A stretch of 9,140 bases of DNA from assembly GCA_964575675.1 (NCBI GenBank), contig CAZNRY010000162.1:1-9140 (forward strand), given 5' to 3'. The notes beneath the pieces are model-generated. The model was given only the letters and a program-made list of their open reading frames with translations, was not told where the DNA came from and searched no databases. Shown here in pieces: positions 1 through 5,551 of this stretch (positions are counted from its first letter, which is position 1; each line of letters opens with the position of its first letter). The position numbers and the translations under genes were made by a program. The stretch is from CAZNRY01 sp964575675 (lineage in GTDB: Bacteria > Eisenbacteria > RBG-16-71-46 > CAIMUX01 > VGJL01).

Positions 1-45
1 ACCTCGCGGCGCGCGGGCTCGCTTCTCAGCCGAAGTCAAACCGGT

Positions 46-762
46 CTAGAAGCGCAAAACGAGCTTCGTTCCCTTGGTCAGGGTCGGCGCGAGACTCCGG
101 ACCTGGGCGGGTTCCATATCGATCTCGATGAGGACCGACCGATCTCTTAGCCGGCGCATCTCCCGTTCAGGAGTCCCTTCCTTCATCGACCGCCACCATG
201 CCCGTACCTCGGCCTTCCATCGTTCCGTGCGGGATTCGATCGGGACGATCCCGTCGAGGGAAACGGCGAGGTTCCGCTCGAAGTGCAGGACCGCGAGGAT
301 GGGCGATGTGCGGATCCTCTCCGCCAGAGCCCCGGTTGTGTCGGGTTTGCTCATCACGGCTGAGCTGTCCTTCATGGCCAGGGTCGGCACAGCCTCGTAC
401 CAGCGGTCCCTCTCGAGAACGAAAGGTATCTCGCAGAAAGCGATCCGCGTCGTGTCGCTCGAGACCTCCGACGCGAGGCGGTTGATCGCGATCTTGCGAA
501 TCGGGACCTTCGTGAGGGCAACGCCCTTCAACTCCAGGCGGATCTCCCTCTCCGGAACGTCGAGAATCAAGTACGGAACGGATTCGTTCGAGAGTGAGAG
601 TCGAGCGCGGAGGACTGCGTTGATGGCGCGCAGGCGGACGTATTCACCCCCGACCCCTTCCCGATCGGTTGTCTCCACGGCAAATGCCGGCAGGAGAGAG
701 AAGCAGAGGATGAGAATCAGCAATCCAGCGGTGATCGACGAGCGCAGCAGCCGCCCTCCCAT
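46..762 (-). CDS. Secreted protein, probable degenerate YkuD-like relative of the adjacent L,D-transpeptidase
   Basis: A 238-residue protein with an N-terminal signal peptide (hydrophobic residues about 10-25, likely cleavage after LPAFA at residue 28). A short helix-prone stretch (about 40-58) is followed by a strand-rich segment, VPYLILDVPEREIRLELKG (62-80). That segment resembles the start of the YkuD domain in the upstream gene (DPYIVINTTLNRIYLRKG), and the last residues (TKGTKLVLRF) resemble that protein's end (TRVGTPVYIF). The catalytic HG and T/S-HGC motifs of L,D-transpeptidases are absent: the only mature cysteine is C110, in a different context. It is therefore probably not an active transpeptidase. 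It may be a structural or regulatory partner in the periplasm. The start has GGGGAG five bases upstream, inside the end of the transpeptidase gene, and lies 11 nt after that gene's stop, so co-transcription and translational coupling are likely. The relationship to YkuD is my inference from matching ends; the function is unknown. Confidence 0.75.
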   Translation of the reverse strand: MGGRLLRSSITAGLLILILCFSLLPAFAVETTDREGVGGEYVRLRAINAVLRARLSLSNESVPYLILDVPEREIRLELKGVALTKVPIRKIAINRLASEVSSDTTRIAFCEIPFVLERDRWYEAVPTLAMKDSSAVMSKPDTTGALAERIRTSPILAVLHFERNLAVSLDGIVPIESRTERWKAEVRAWWRSMKEGTPEREMRRLRDRSVLIEIDMEPAQVRSLAPTLTKGTKLVLRF

Positions 763-773
763 TCCGTCTCCCC

Positions 774-1442
774 TCAGAAGATGTAGACCGGCGTCCCCAC
801 ACGGGTCGCCTTCCAGATCTGAGCGAGATCCTCGCCCCCGACACGAATGCAGCCGTGCGTGACGGCCTGCCCGAGGAAACGCTGGAAGAGCGTGCCGTGG
901 ATCAGGAAACCATCCCCGATGTAGAGGCCATAGTCGCCCAGGACCCCTTCCTCGAACCGTTCCGGCGAGTTGGGCGGCGGGATCGGCTCCCCTTCTTCAA
1001 CGAATGCCCAATCCGGCCGCACCCAAACGGGCCGCTCCATCCGATTCCGAACCTTGAAGACCCCCCGCGGCGAGGCGAAGAACCATTTCCTCGATCCGTC
1101 GGGCGAGGTCAACTCGGTGTTGCTTCCGGTGGAACAAACCGCGTCGAGGACCACCGAGTCGCCCTTGCGCAGGTAAATGCGATTCAGCGTCGTATTGATG
1201 ACGATGTACGGATCCTTCGGAACCAACTTGTCGAGCCGGGACTGGAGGCGTTCGTTCTCCTTGCGGAGTGCTTCGACGCGCTTGCGAAGGCCCGGCGCGT
1301 CGAGGTCGGCCCGGCCTGGAGTCGCCTGTGCGGCATCCTCGCCGCGGCGACAACCCGAGAAGCCAACGCTCAACAGGACGGCGAGAACAGCCAGCCTGAG
1401 AGCAAGTGTCCCTCTTCTGTCAGACGAACAAGTCATGGCCAT
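774..1442 (-). CDS. Lipoprotein L,D-transpeptidase (YkuD/ErfK family)
   Basis: A 222-residue L,D-transpeptidase that should form 3-3 peptidoglycan cross-links or attach proteins to the cell wall in the periplasm. The N-terminus has a hydrophobic segment (about 13-27) ending in GFSGC, so C31 is a likely lipidation site, though Phe at -3 is not ideal. Residues about 50-73 form a short charged coiled coil (LRKRVEALRKENERLQSRL). The YkuD domain follows, from DPYIVINTTLNRIYL (77-91) to the end. The catalytic signature is clear: H182-G183 followed by THGCIRV at 195-201, with C198 as the nucleophile and H196 beside it. The end, GTPVYIF, is typical of the family. It sits between a DUF4398-like lipoprotein upstream (139 nt gap) and a degenerate relative downstream (11 nt). 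No good ribosome-binding site precedes the ATG at 1442; a second ATG is two codons in. Family assignment is secure, the exact substrate is not. Confidence 0.93.
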   Translation of the reverse strand: MAMTCSSDRRGTLALRLAVLAVLLSVGFSGCRRGEDAAQATPGRADLDAPGLRKRVEALRKENERLQSRLDKLVPKDPYIVINTTLNRIYLRKGDSVVLDAVCSTGSNTELTSPDGSRKWFFASPRGVFKVRNRMERPVWVRPDWAFVEEGEPIPPPNSPERFEEGVLGDYGLYIGDGFLIHGTLFQRFLGQAVTHGCIRVGGEDLAQIWKATRVGTPVYIF

Positions 1443-1581
1443 GGCTCAGACTAGCACTTCCCCATTTGCAAAGAGAGGACGGGCGGCTGGCCGTCAGCCC
1501 GCACACCCGCCCTATCTCCGTTGCATGCTGCTCGCAGGCACTCGCGCCCGCTCCACACAGGGAACGGGAGGTCGCTTCGAA
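1443..1581. other. Short gap between lipoprotein and L,D-transpeptidase genes
   Basis: This 139-nt stretch separates two minus-strand genes. It holds one modest hairpin (arms GGCTG 1485-1489 and CAGCC 1495-1499, 5-nt loop) that on the minus strand is followed by a pyrimidine-rich run with TTT. It could be a weak or partial terminator. No convincing promoter was seen, so the two genes may share a transcript. Confidence 0.3.
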
Positions 1582-2235
1582 CTACTTCTTGCCGCCCGTC
1601 ATCTTGTCGACGGCAGCCTGGACCTCGCTGCCGAGGCTACGAGCCTTGGAAGCGGCTTCCTTCGCCATGCGCGCCGCAGGCTTGAACTTCTCCTGCGACT
1701 GCGCCATGCGGATATTCTCAAGGGACGCCTCGGTGGCATCGAGCTCGGTCTTGATCTGCTCGATGGCCTGACGCGCTTCCTTGGCCCTCATCAGCTTCTT
1801 GCCCTGGGGGCTATCGAGCAGAGCACGGACGTCTGCAACTGCCTGGACCGCATCCGCGAGGCTCTTCTCAGCATCCTGACGCGCGATCTCCTTGTTCTTC
1901 ACGGCAGCCTCGGCGGCAGTGTTGCCGGCCGTCTGCGCCGCAAGGGCCTTCGCCTTCGCAACCTTGTAGCTGCGGAACAGGGCGAACTTCGCGTTCTGGC
2001 GATCAACCTCGCTACGGCAAGCGGCGAGCGAATCCTCGGCCGCCTTCAACTCGGTGGCCGCGTACTCACCGGCCTCCTTCACCTTAGCCTGGTCAATCGC
2101 GGCCTGCGCCGCACTCATCTCAGCCTCCGGTGGCTTCGCACAGGAGGCAAGACCCAGCACCAAAAGGACCAGCACACCCGACCAAACCGCCAGCGTGAAA
2201 CGCCGGGGCGAGGAACGACGCAGAGAACCGCTCAT
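1582..2235 (-). CDS. DUF4398-like alanine-rich helical lipoprotein
   Basis: A lipoprotein of 217 residues from the ATG at 2235. An arginine-rich start is followed by a hydrophobic stretch (about 14-29) and a textbook lipobox, LASC, with lipidated C32. The mature part is almost entirely helical, rich in Ala, Glu and Lys, with long heptad-like runs. The region just after the lipobox (PPEAEMSAAQAAIDQAKVKE, then EYAATELKAAEDSL) matches the pattern I know from DUF4398 proteins, often found near OmpA-like envelope genes. The molecular function is unknown; an envelope or peptidoglycan-associated structural role is an inference, supported by the L,D-transpeptidase next downstream. Start choice: an upstream ATG at 2247 abuts AAAGGAG (2248-2254) with no spacing, whereas the ATG at 2235 lies 12 nt from it, so I prefer 2235. 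The protein would be 221 residues from 2247. Confidence 0.85.
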   Translation of the reverse strand: MSGSLRRSSPRRFTLAVWSGVLVLLVLGLASCAKPPEAEMSAAQAAIDQAKVKEAGEYAATELKAAEDSLAACRSEVDRQNAKFALFRSYKVAKAKALAAQTAGNTAAEAAVKNKEIARQDAEKSLADAVQAVADVRALLDSPQGKKLMRAKEARQAIEQIKTELDATEASLENIRMAQSQEKFKPAARMAKEAASKARSLGSEVQAAVDKMTGGKK

Positions 2236-2319
2236 GATTTCGGACATCTCCTTTCAACTCCTTCGCAGCAGACCGTCACCACATCCCCCGTGGATGCAGC
2301 TACCTGCCGAGCGCAACTT

Positions 2320-2341
2320 GACCTACGCTTCAGCATAGGTC
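2320..2341 (-). promoter_or_regulatory. Leader hairpin or operator upstream of the DUF4398-like lipoprotein gene
   Basis: An inverted repeat with 9-nt arms (GACCTACGC 2320-2328 and GCATAGGTC 2333-2341) around a 4-nt loop. The single mismatch becomes a G-U pair when transcribed from the minus strand, so an RNA hairpin in the lipoprotein gene's leader is the better reading. It lies about 85 nt before the chosen start. A protein-binding operator is the alternative. Confidence 0.35.
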
Positions 2342-2348
2342 GTGCCAG

Positions 2349-2377
2349 ACAATGTACCCGTGCCCCCCCGGCGTCAA
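2349..2377 (-). promoter_or_regulatory. Weak promoter candidate for the lipoprotein gene
   Basis: On the minus strand there is a good -35 hexamer, TTGACG (2372-2377). The best following -10 candidates are poor: CATTGT at a 17-nt spacing or TACATT at 15. The spacer contains seven consecutive G bases. If used, transcription would start just before the hairpin at 2320-2341, placing that hairpin in the 5' leader. Confidence 0.25.
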
Positions 2378-2470
2378 GGGTGAAGTCCCAGGGGGGTTGC
2401 GGCATCGGAAAGGCTCCGCCGGCATGCCCGGACGCCATGTCGGGGACCGGCTTGGCCCGGTTGTGGGAAT

Positions 2471-2517
2471 CCAACCCCGCCATCCGTCCCACCAATGGGA
2501 CGATTCGAACGGGGTGG
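2471..2517 (+). promoter_or_regulatory. Structured element immediately upstream of the mutY ribosome-binding site
   Basis: The inner hairpin is perfect: CGTCCCA (2485-2491), loop CCAA, TGGGACG (2496-2502). An outer stem pairs ACCCCG (2474-2479) with CGGGGT (2510-2515), extendable by two G-C pairs around a bulged A. The internal loop is CCATC / ATTCGAA. The structure ends four bases before the AGGGAGG ribosome-binding site of mutY. There is no plus-strand gene upstream that it could terminate, so a 5' leader structure affecting mutY expression is plausible. Function is inference only. Confidence 0.45.
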
Positions 2518-2520
2518 CCT

Positions 2521-2527
2521 AGGGAGG
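2521..2527 (+). promoter_or_regulatory. mutY ribosome-binding site (AGGGAGG), decides the start
   Basis: AGGGAGG lies 10 nt before a GTG at 2538 and only 1 nt before the in-frame TTG at 2529. The spacing favours the GTG as the true start. Confidence 0.6.
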
Positions 2528-2537
2528 CTTGCCGTCG

Positions 2538-3578
2538 GTGAAAAGGAAGGGCCCGGGGCCGGATGGCGCCAACATTGAGCCCGTCCCCTCACGGACCAGG
2601 CGCGCACTCCTGAAATGGTTCGACGGCAACCGCCGTGAACTGCCTTGGAGGAACATCCAGGATCCGTACGCAATCTGGGTCTCGGAGGTGATGCTTCAGC
2701 AGACCAGAGTGGAGGTCGTCCTACCTCGATACGGCCGGTTCCTCTCTCGGTTCCCTTCCTTGAAAAGCCTCGCTCGGTCCGGCGCCGCGGAGGTCGCGGC
2801 CGAATGGTCGGGTCTCGGGTACTACCGCAGGGCACAGAACCTCCATGCGGCGGCGCGGATGATCGTCCGCGATCATGGAGGGGTCTTCCCTGCGGACCCC
2901 AAGCAGGCGGCCTCACTGCCCGGGGTCGGGGCGTACACCTCGCATGCGGTCCTCAGCATCGCCTACGGACTTCCCCTCGCTGTTGTGGACGGAAACGTCG
3001 AGCGCGTGCTCTCCCGTCTTTCGCTCCTCCCGGTGCGGCCTCGGAGCGTCATCCAGAAGGAAGCAGATCGTCTGCTCAGCCCGAAGCGCCCCGGAGATTC
3101 AAACCAAGCATTGATGGAGCTCGGGGCCACGGTCTGCTTGCCGCGCTCGCCTCGATGCGGCGTTTGTCCGCTGGGTGCGATGTGCGGGGCCCTGCAGAGC
3201 GGACGAGTCGCCCTATTCCCCCCCGCTGTGTCGAGGCCGCGGGTCATCCGGGTCGACACAACGATCTGGATCGTCCGGGATCGCGCGGGAAGGATATGGC
3301 TCGAGAAACGATCCAACACTCCCCTGCGCGGACTTTGGATGCTGCCATGGAGGGACGGCCGAGCGTCAGGCGACGGGCGCCCCACCGGGACCGTCTCTCA
3401 TGCGATCATGAACCGGCGCTATCGTTGCGCGATCTACTTGCCGCGCATCCTCCCCGAAAAGATTCCGGGAGAGGCCGCAGGCCCCGGCCGGTGGGTGGAG
3501 CCGGACGGGATCGCGCGGCTTCCCCACTCGTCCCTGCTCACCAAGGCGCTGGCCGCCATAGGGACATCCATTCGATAG
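2538..3578 (+). CDS. mutY: A/G-specific adenine DNA glycosylase MutY
   Basis: A base-excision repair enzyme that removes adenine mispaired with 8-oxoguanine (or G). From the GTG start it has 346 residues, a normal family length. Visible motifs, numbered from that GTG: catalytic E50 in SEVMLQQTRVEVV; helix-hairpin-helix LPGVGAYTSHAV (127-138); catalytic D151 in VVDGNVERVLSR; and a [4Fe-4S] cluster loop with C200, C207, C210 and C216 in the exact C-x6-C-x2-C-x5-C spacing. The C-terminal Nudix-like 8-oxoG recognition domain runs from about residue 235 to the end and includes VSHAIMNRRY (286-295), equivalent to the FSH loop. All catalytic and cluster residues are present, so it should be functional. 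It is monocistronic and divergent from the lipoprotein gene. An in-frame TTG at 2529 is the alternative start, but its spacing to the ribosome-binding site is too short. Confidence 0.97.
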   Translation: MKRKGPGPDGANIEPVPSRTRRALLKWFDGNRRELPWRNIQDPYAIWVSEVMLQQTRVEVVLPRYGRFLSRFPSLKSLARSGAAEVAAEWSGLGYYRRAQNLHAAARMIVRDHGGVFPADPKQAASLPGVGAYTSHAVLSIAYGLPLAVVDGNVERVLSRLSLLPVRPRSVIQKEADRLLSPKRPGDSNQALMELGATVCLPRSPRCGVCPLGAMCGALQSGRVALFPPAVSRPRVIRVDTTIWIVRDRAGRIWLEKRSNTPLRGLWMLPWRDGRASGDGRPTGTVSHAIMNRRYRCAIYLPRILPEKIPGEAAGPGRWVEPDGIARLPHSSLLTKALAAIGTSIR

Positions 3579-3593
3579 CGCATGCGATAGTGG

Positions 3594-3660
3594 AACGAGC
3601 CGGACGGACCGCCGACGAACTCGATGTAGTCGACGCTGAGGTTGCTGACGCCGCCCCGCG
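3594..3660 (-). pseudogene. Remnant of a partial duplicate of the neighbouring secreted-protein gene
   Basis: In the minus-strand reading frame this region gives GGVSNLSVDYIEFVGGPSGS, matching the C-terminal part of the neighbouring gene (GSLTGNMRVDYIEFVGGPTPT). The DNA shares 28 identical bases, at 3609-3636 and 3800-3827, offset by 191 bp. Similarity fades quickly on both sides. There is no start, no signal peptide, and the frame runs antisense into the 3' end of mutY, so it is a fragment rather than a gene. Confidence 0.55.
3609..3636 (+). repeat. 28-bp direct repeat, copy 1
   Basis: Identical to 3800-3827. The repeat encodes, on the minus strand, the VDYIEFVGG block of the secreted protein. 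It marks a local partial duplication. Confidence 0.8.
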
Positions 3661-3692
3661 AGCCCGGGGGCCGATCCGGGCCGCACAGCAAA

Positions 3693-3720
3693 CGGGCGAT
3701 CCCCGGGAAGGGATCGCCCG
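3693..3720. terminator. Hairpin terminator between mutY and the secreted-protein gene
   Basis: A perfect 11-bp stem, CGGGCGATCCC (3693-3703) and GGGATCGCCCG (3710-3720), with a 6-nt loop. On the minus strand it is followed by TTTGCTG, a weak T tract, and lies 25 nt after the stop of the 3745-4425 gene. It may also stop transcripts arriving from mutY on the plus strand, although no T run follows there. Confidence 0.65.
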
Positions 3721-3744
3721 CAGTACTTCAACGCGCTTGAACGG

Positions 3745-4425
3745 CTACCGGTAGATCGACTTCACGGCTCCCCAGGTGGTGTTCTCTGTAGGAGTCGGGC
3801 CGCCGACGAACTCGATGTAGTCGACGCGCATGTTGCCGGTCAGCGAGCCGATCGACACGCCACCGAACGCCAACGAGATGTTCTGGCCGGCGTAGGCGCC
3901 CAGATCCACCAGGATCGGGCCGACCCAGTTCGGGTAGGTGTTGTTCGCCACCGTGAACGCAAGCGTCCACACGTCGACGCCGTTGACCGAGACGTACGCA
4001 TGATCGCCGTCCAGCGGGACATCGTCGGCGTCCGCGCGGTACGCGATGTAGTAGAAGGAAAGCGTGGTGCTGCTGGCGGGGACCAACACGGTCTGGGTCA
4101 CGGAGTCGGTGTTCGGAGTGCCGCAGTAACCGCCGGCCCAGAAGTCATAAATGCCGTCGATGGCCGCAACGCCCCAAATCCCTGAAAAGTCGCCGATCCA
4201 CTCGCACGTGGTGTTGGTGACCTCGGTCCAGGCCGATCCCGGAGGGGGACCCTGCTCGAAGCTACCGTCGTTGATCAGGGCGCGCACGCCGCCGATCACG
4301 GGGGGCGTGTAGATGCCGCTCGGAGCCCACGTGCCGTCCTTGTCGAGCGTGGCGGCCGCGGCAGCGGCACCTGCGACCATGACGCTGATCGCGAGAATCA
4401 TTGCGATGCGAGTTGCTAGTTTCAA
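3745..4425 (-). CDS. Secreted beta-rich (jelly-roll-like) protein with WG-K-YR C-terminal tail
   Basis: A 226-residue exported protein I cannot assign to a named family. Signal peptide: MKLATR followed by a hydrophobic, alanine-rich stretch to about residue 25. The mature part alternates short strands and loops with many aromatic, Gly, Asp and Thr residues: LINDGSFEQG (50-59), a DFWAGGYCG block (94-102), SVTQTVLVPASSTTLSFYY (108-126), AYVSVNGVDVW (143-153), then VDYIEFVGG (201-209). This resembles jelly-roll, carbohydrate-binding-like extracellular domains, with two cysteines (C74, C101) that could form a disulfide. A polar linker leads to a terminal TTWGAVKSIYR. The start is TTG at 4425, supported by GGAGG (4434-4438) with 8-nt spacing. 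No enzyme motif was seen. Its promoter region is unusually AT-rich, and a fragment of a duplicate lies downstream. Secretion is well supported; ligand binding is inference. Confidence 0.8.
   Translation of the reverse strand: MKLATRIAMILAISVMVAGAAAAAATLDKDGTWAPSGIYTPPVIGGVRALINDGSFEQGPPPGSAWTEVTNTTCEWIGDFSGIWGVAAIDGIYDFWAGGYCGTPNTDSVTQTVLVPASSTTLSFYYIAYRADADDVPLDGDHAYVSVNGVDVWTLAFTVANNTYPNWVGPILVDLGAYAGQNISLAFGGVSIGSLTGNMRVDYIEFVGGPTPTENTTWGAVKSIYR
3800..3827 (+). repeat. 28-bp direct repeat, copy 2 (inside the secreted-protein gene)
   Basis: Identical to 3609-3636; here it lies within the coding sequence for the VDYIEFVGG block near the C-terminus. Confidence 0.8.
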
Positions 4426-4433
4426 GTTCTCTT

Positions 4434-4438
4434 CCTCC
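4434..4438 (-). promoter_or_regulatory. Ribosome-binding site supporting the TTG start of the secreted-protein gene
   Basis: On the minus strand GGAGG, within the purine run GAGGAGGAAG (4431-4440), lies 8 nt before TTG at 4425. This strong signal supports a rare TTG start that precedes a normal signal peptide. Confidence 0.6.
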
Positions 4439-4539
4439 TCTGGTGGGAACGACCGCCGGGTTGAGGAGCGGTCCGTTCAGTCCCTGACGCCCGTCGCGCC
4501 GTATAGCGGGACCGACCGAGCCACTACGAACTAGTACAA

Positions 4540-4568
4540 AGTATATGCGTCTCTTGGGGGCTCCACAA
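4540..4568 (-). promoter_or_regulatory. Promoter candidate P2 for the secreted-protein gene
   Basis: The minus strand carries TTGTGG (4563-4568), a 17-nt spacer, and TATACT (4540-4545), a good -10. It would give a leader of roughly 110 nt before the TTG start. Confidence 0.4.
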
Positions 4569-4575
4569 GTTATGC

Positions 4576-4605
4576 ATTCTAATCATACACGCTGCGTGTA
4601 ATCAA
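4576..4605 (-). promoter_or_regulatory. Promoter candidate P1 with embedded palindrome
   Basis: The minus strand carries TTGATT (4600-4605), an 18-nt spacer, and TAGAAT (4576-4581), five of six bases matching the -10 consensus. A perfect odd palindrome, TACACGC-T-GCGTGTA (4586-4600), fills the spacer, exactly where a repressor would block polymerase. The area is strikingly AT-rich against its GC-rich surroundings. Confidence 0.45.
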
Positions 4606-4712
4606 TTTTTCTAATGGAATTGCGGCGATTTCGCGCCGTTTCGAGCCGGATCGCGGGCTGCCGCCGGCCCGCCGACGATCGAGCGGCGGCGGCGCGCGGC
4701 CGAAGCCGTTGC

Positions 4713-5375
4713 TCAGATTGGGAAATCGGCGGAACGGTTCACGTTCAGAAGGGCGATCTCCAGATCGATCGATCCAACGACATCGCGGGGGCCAACGAAT
4801 TCCGCTCGAGCCGCGTCGAGAAGCGACTGCATCGAACCATCGCCCTGAAGAGGGGAATCGAACTCGGCGCCCGCAAGCCCTCCGCGTGCGGAGGCTGGGG
4901 CCGCCTCCTCTCCTCCTTCCGGTTCATTGAACAGGGCGATGAGCGATCTGTTGTAGAGGCCCGGGAAAGGATGCCGTCTTCCCTTTGAATCCACGAAGCA
5001 GATCGCGTCCAGTCTCGGGAGGCTCTCGGCCCGGGAGCGCAACGCTTCCAGCAGCCCCGGGCCCACGAGGGGCATGTCGACGCTGAGGATGAAGGCCCAT
5101 CCGGAGCTGCTTGCGAGGAGGGCCGCGCGGACGCCTTCGATGGGGCCTAACCCTGGTCGCTCGCTCGTCACAGCCTCCGCGCACCACTCGCGGTAGCGGT
5201 CCGCATGAGGGGCAACGATCGCGGGCGAGATCCCGATCTCACGGAGGGCTGCGATCGGGTAGCAGATGAGGGGCCGGCCGCGAAAGACTGCAAGCGCCTT
5301 GTCGCTTCCAAACCTCTGCGATCGACCGCCGGCCAGGATGAACCCGGCGAATCCAGTCTGCATCGAGGGCGGCAT
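4713..5375 (-). CDS. mobA: Molybdenum cofactor guanylyltransferase MobA
   Basis: A cytoplasmic nucleotidyltransferase that joins GMP from GTP to molybdopterin to make the guanine-dinucleotide cofactor used by DMSO-reductase-family enzymes. From ATG 5375 it has 220 residues, slightly longer than usual. Visible motifs: the N-terminal nucleotide-binding loop LAGGRSQRFGSDKA (14-27); GLGPIEGV (76-82, the family's G-P-x-x-G block); the metal-binding aspartate in SVDMPL (D100); RHPFPGLY (134-141); and a terminal LLNVNRSADF, like the usual NVNTPED. Residues about 152-175 are a Gly/Ala/Glu-rich insertion. The start is uncertain: GGAGG (5389-5393) is 13 nt from this ATG and 10 nt from an in-frame TTG at 5378; another ATG lies at 5363. 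A possible -10, TATCAT (5403-5408), lacks a -35. No other molybdenum-cofactor gene is in the window. An unspecific MobA-like sugar nucleotidyltransferase is less likely. Confidence 0.88.
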   Translation of the reverse strand: MPPSMQTGFAGFILAGGRSQRFGSDKALAVFRGRPLICYPIAALREIGISPAIVAPHADRYREWCAEAVTSERPGLGPIEGVRAALLASSSGWAFILSVDMPLVGPGLLEALRSRAESLPRLDAICFVDSKGRRHPFPGLYNRSLIALFNEPEGGEEAAPASARGGLAGAEFDSPLQGDGSMQSLLDAARAEFVGPRDVVGSIDLEIALLNVNRSADFPI

Positions 5376-5551
5376 CAACGTCCCATGACCTCCAGAGGTT
5401 GGATGATAGCCTATTGTTTTCGTCCCCCCCGTCCGGGGAACGCAGGATTCGAAAGCTGACCGGAGGCGGCGCCAATTGGAGCTAGATCCAGCGTTCCGGC
5501 CGCTGGCATGTTGGGGTAGGTTCCGGAGGCGACAGCGGGGATGGCGATCAG
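5376..5551. other. Divergent intergenic region between mobA and the Nudix gene
   Basis: 176 nt that should hold promoters for both mobA (minus) and the Nudix hydrolase gene (plus). Only a lone minus-strand TATCAT (5403-5408) stands out. Nothing else was recognised. Confidence 0.4.

Larger units (their letters stand above)
4426..4712. other. Intergenic region between the secreted-protein gene and mobA
   Basis: 287 nt without a gene. The half near the secreted-protein gene holds the ribosome-binding site and the AT-rich promoter island. The half next to the mobA stop is very GC-rich with small hairpins (GCGGGC 4653-4658 with GCCCGC 4667-4672; CGGCG 4623-4627 with CGCCG 4634-4638) but no T tract, so a mobA terminator cannot be named with confidence. 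Confidence 0.5.

Noticed and set aside
74..862. Long open frame on the plus strand opposite the first gene
   Set aside because: Its Arg/Ser-rich translation has no domain, and it is the antisense shadow of a gene with a clear signal peptide, as expected in high-GC DNA.
2461..2520. Possible tRNA remnant, because the minus strand reads GTTCGAATC like a T loop
   Set aside because: The flanking bases do not form a T stem, and there is no anticodon or acceptor arm; the symmetry is explained by the mutY leader hairpin.
1177..2541. 454-residue plus-strand open frame across the envelope cluster
   Set aside because: It spans an intergenic region and two genes with clear lipoboxes on the other strand; its composition is Leu/Arg-rich shadow sequence with no recognisable motif.
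2645..3754. 369-residue plus-strand open frame overlapping mutY
   Set aside because: MutY in the adjacent frame has all its catalytic and cluster residues; this frame is Arg/Gly/Pro-rich noise.
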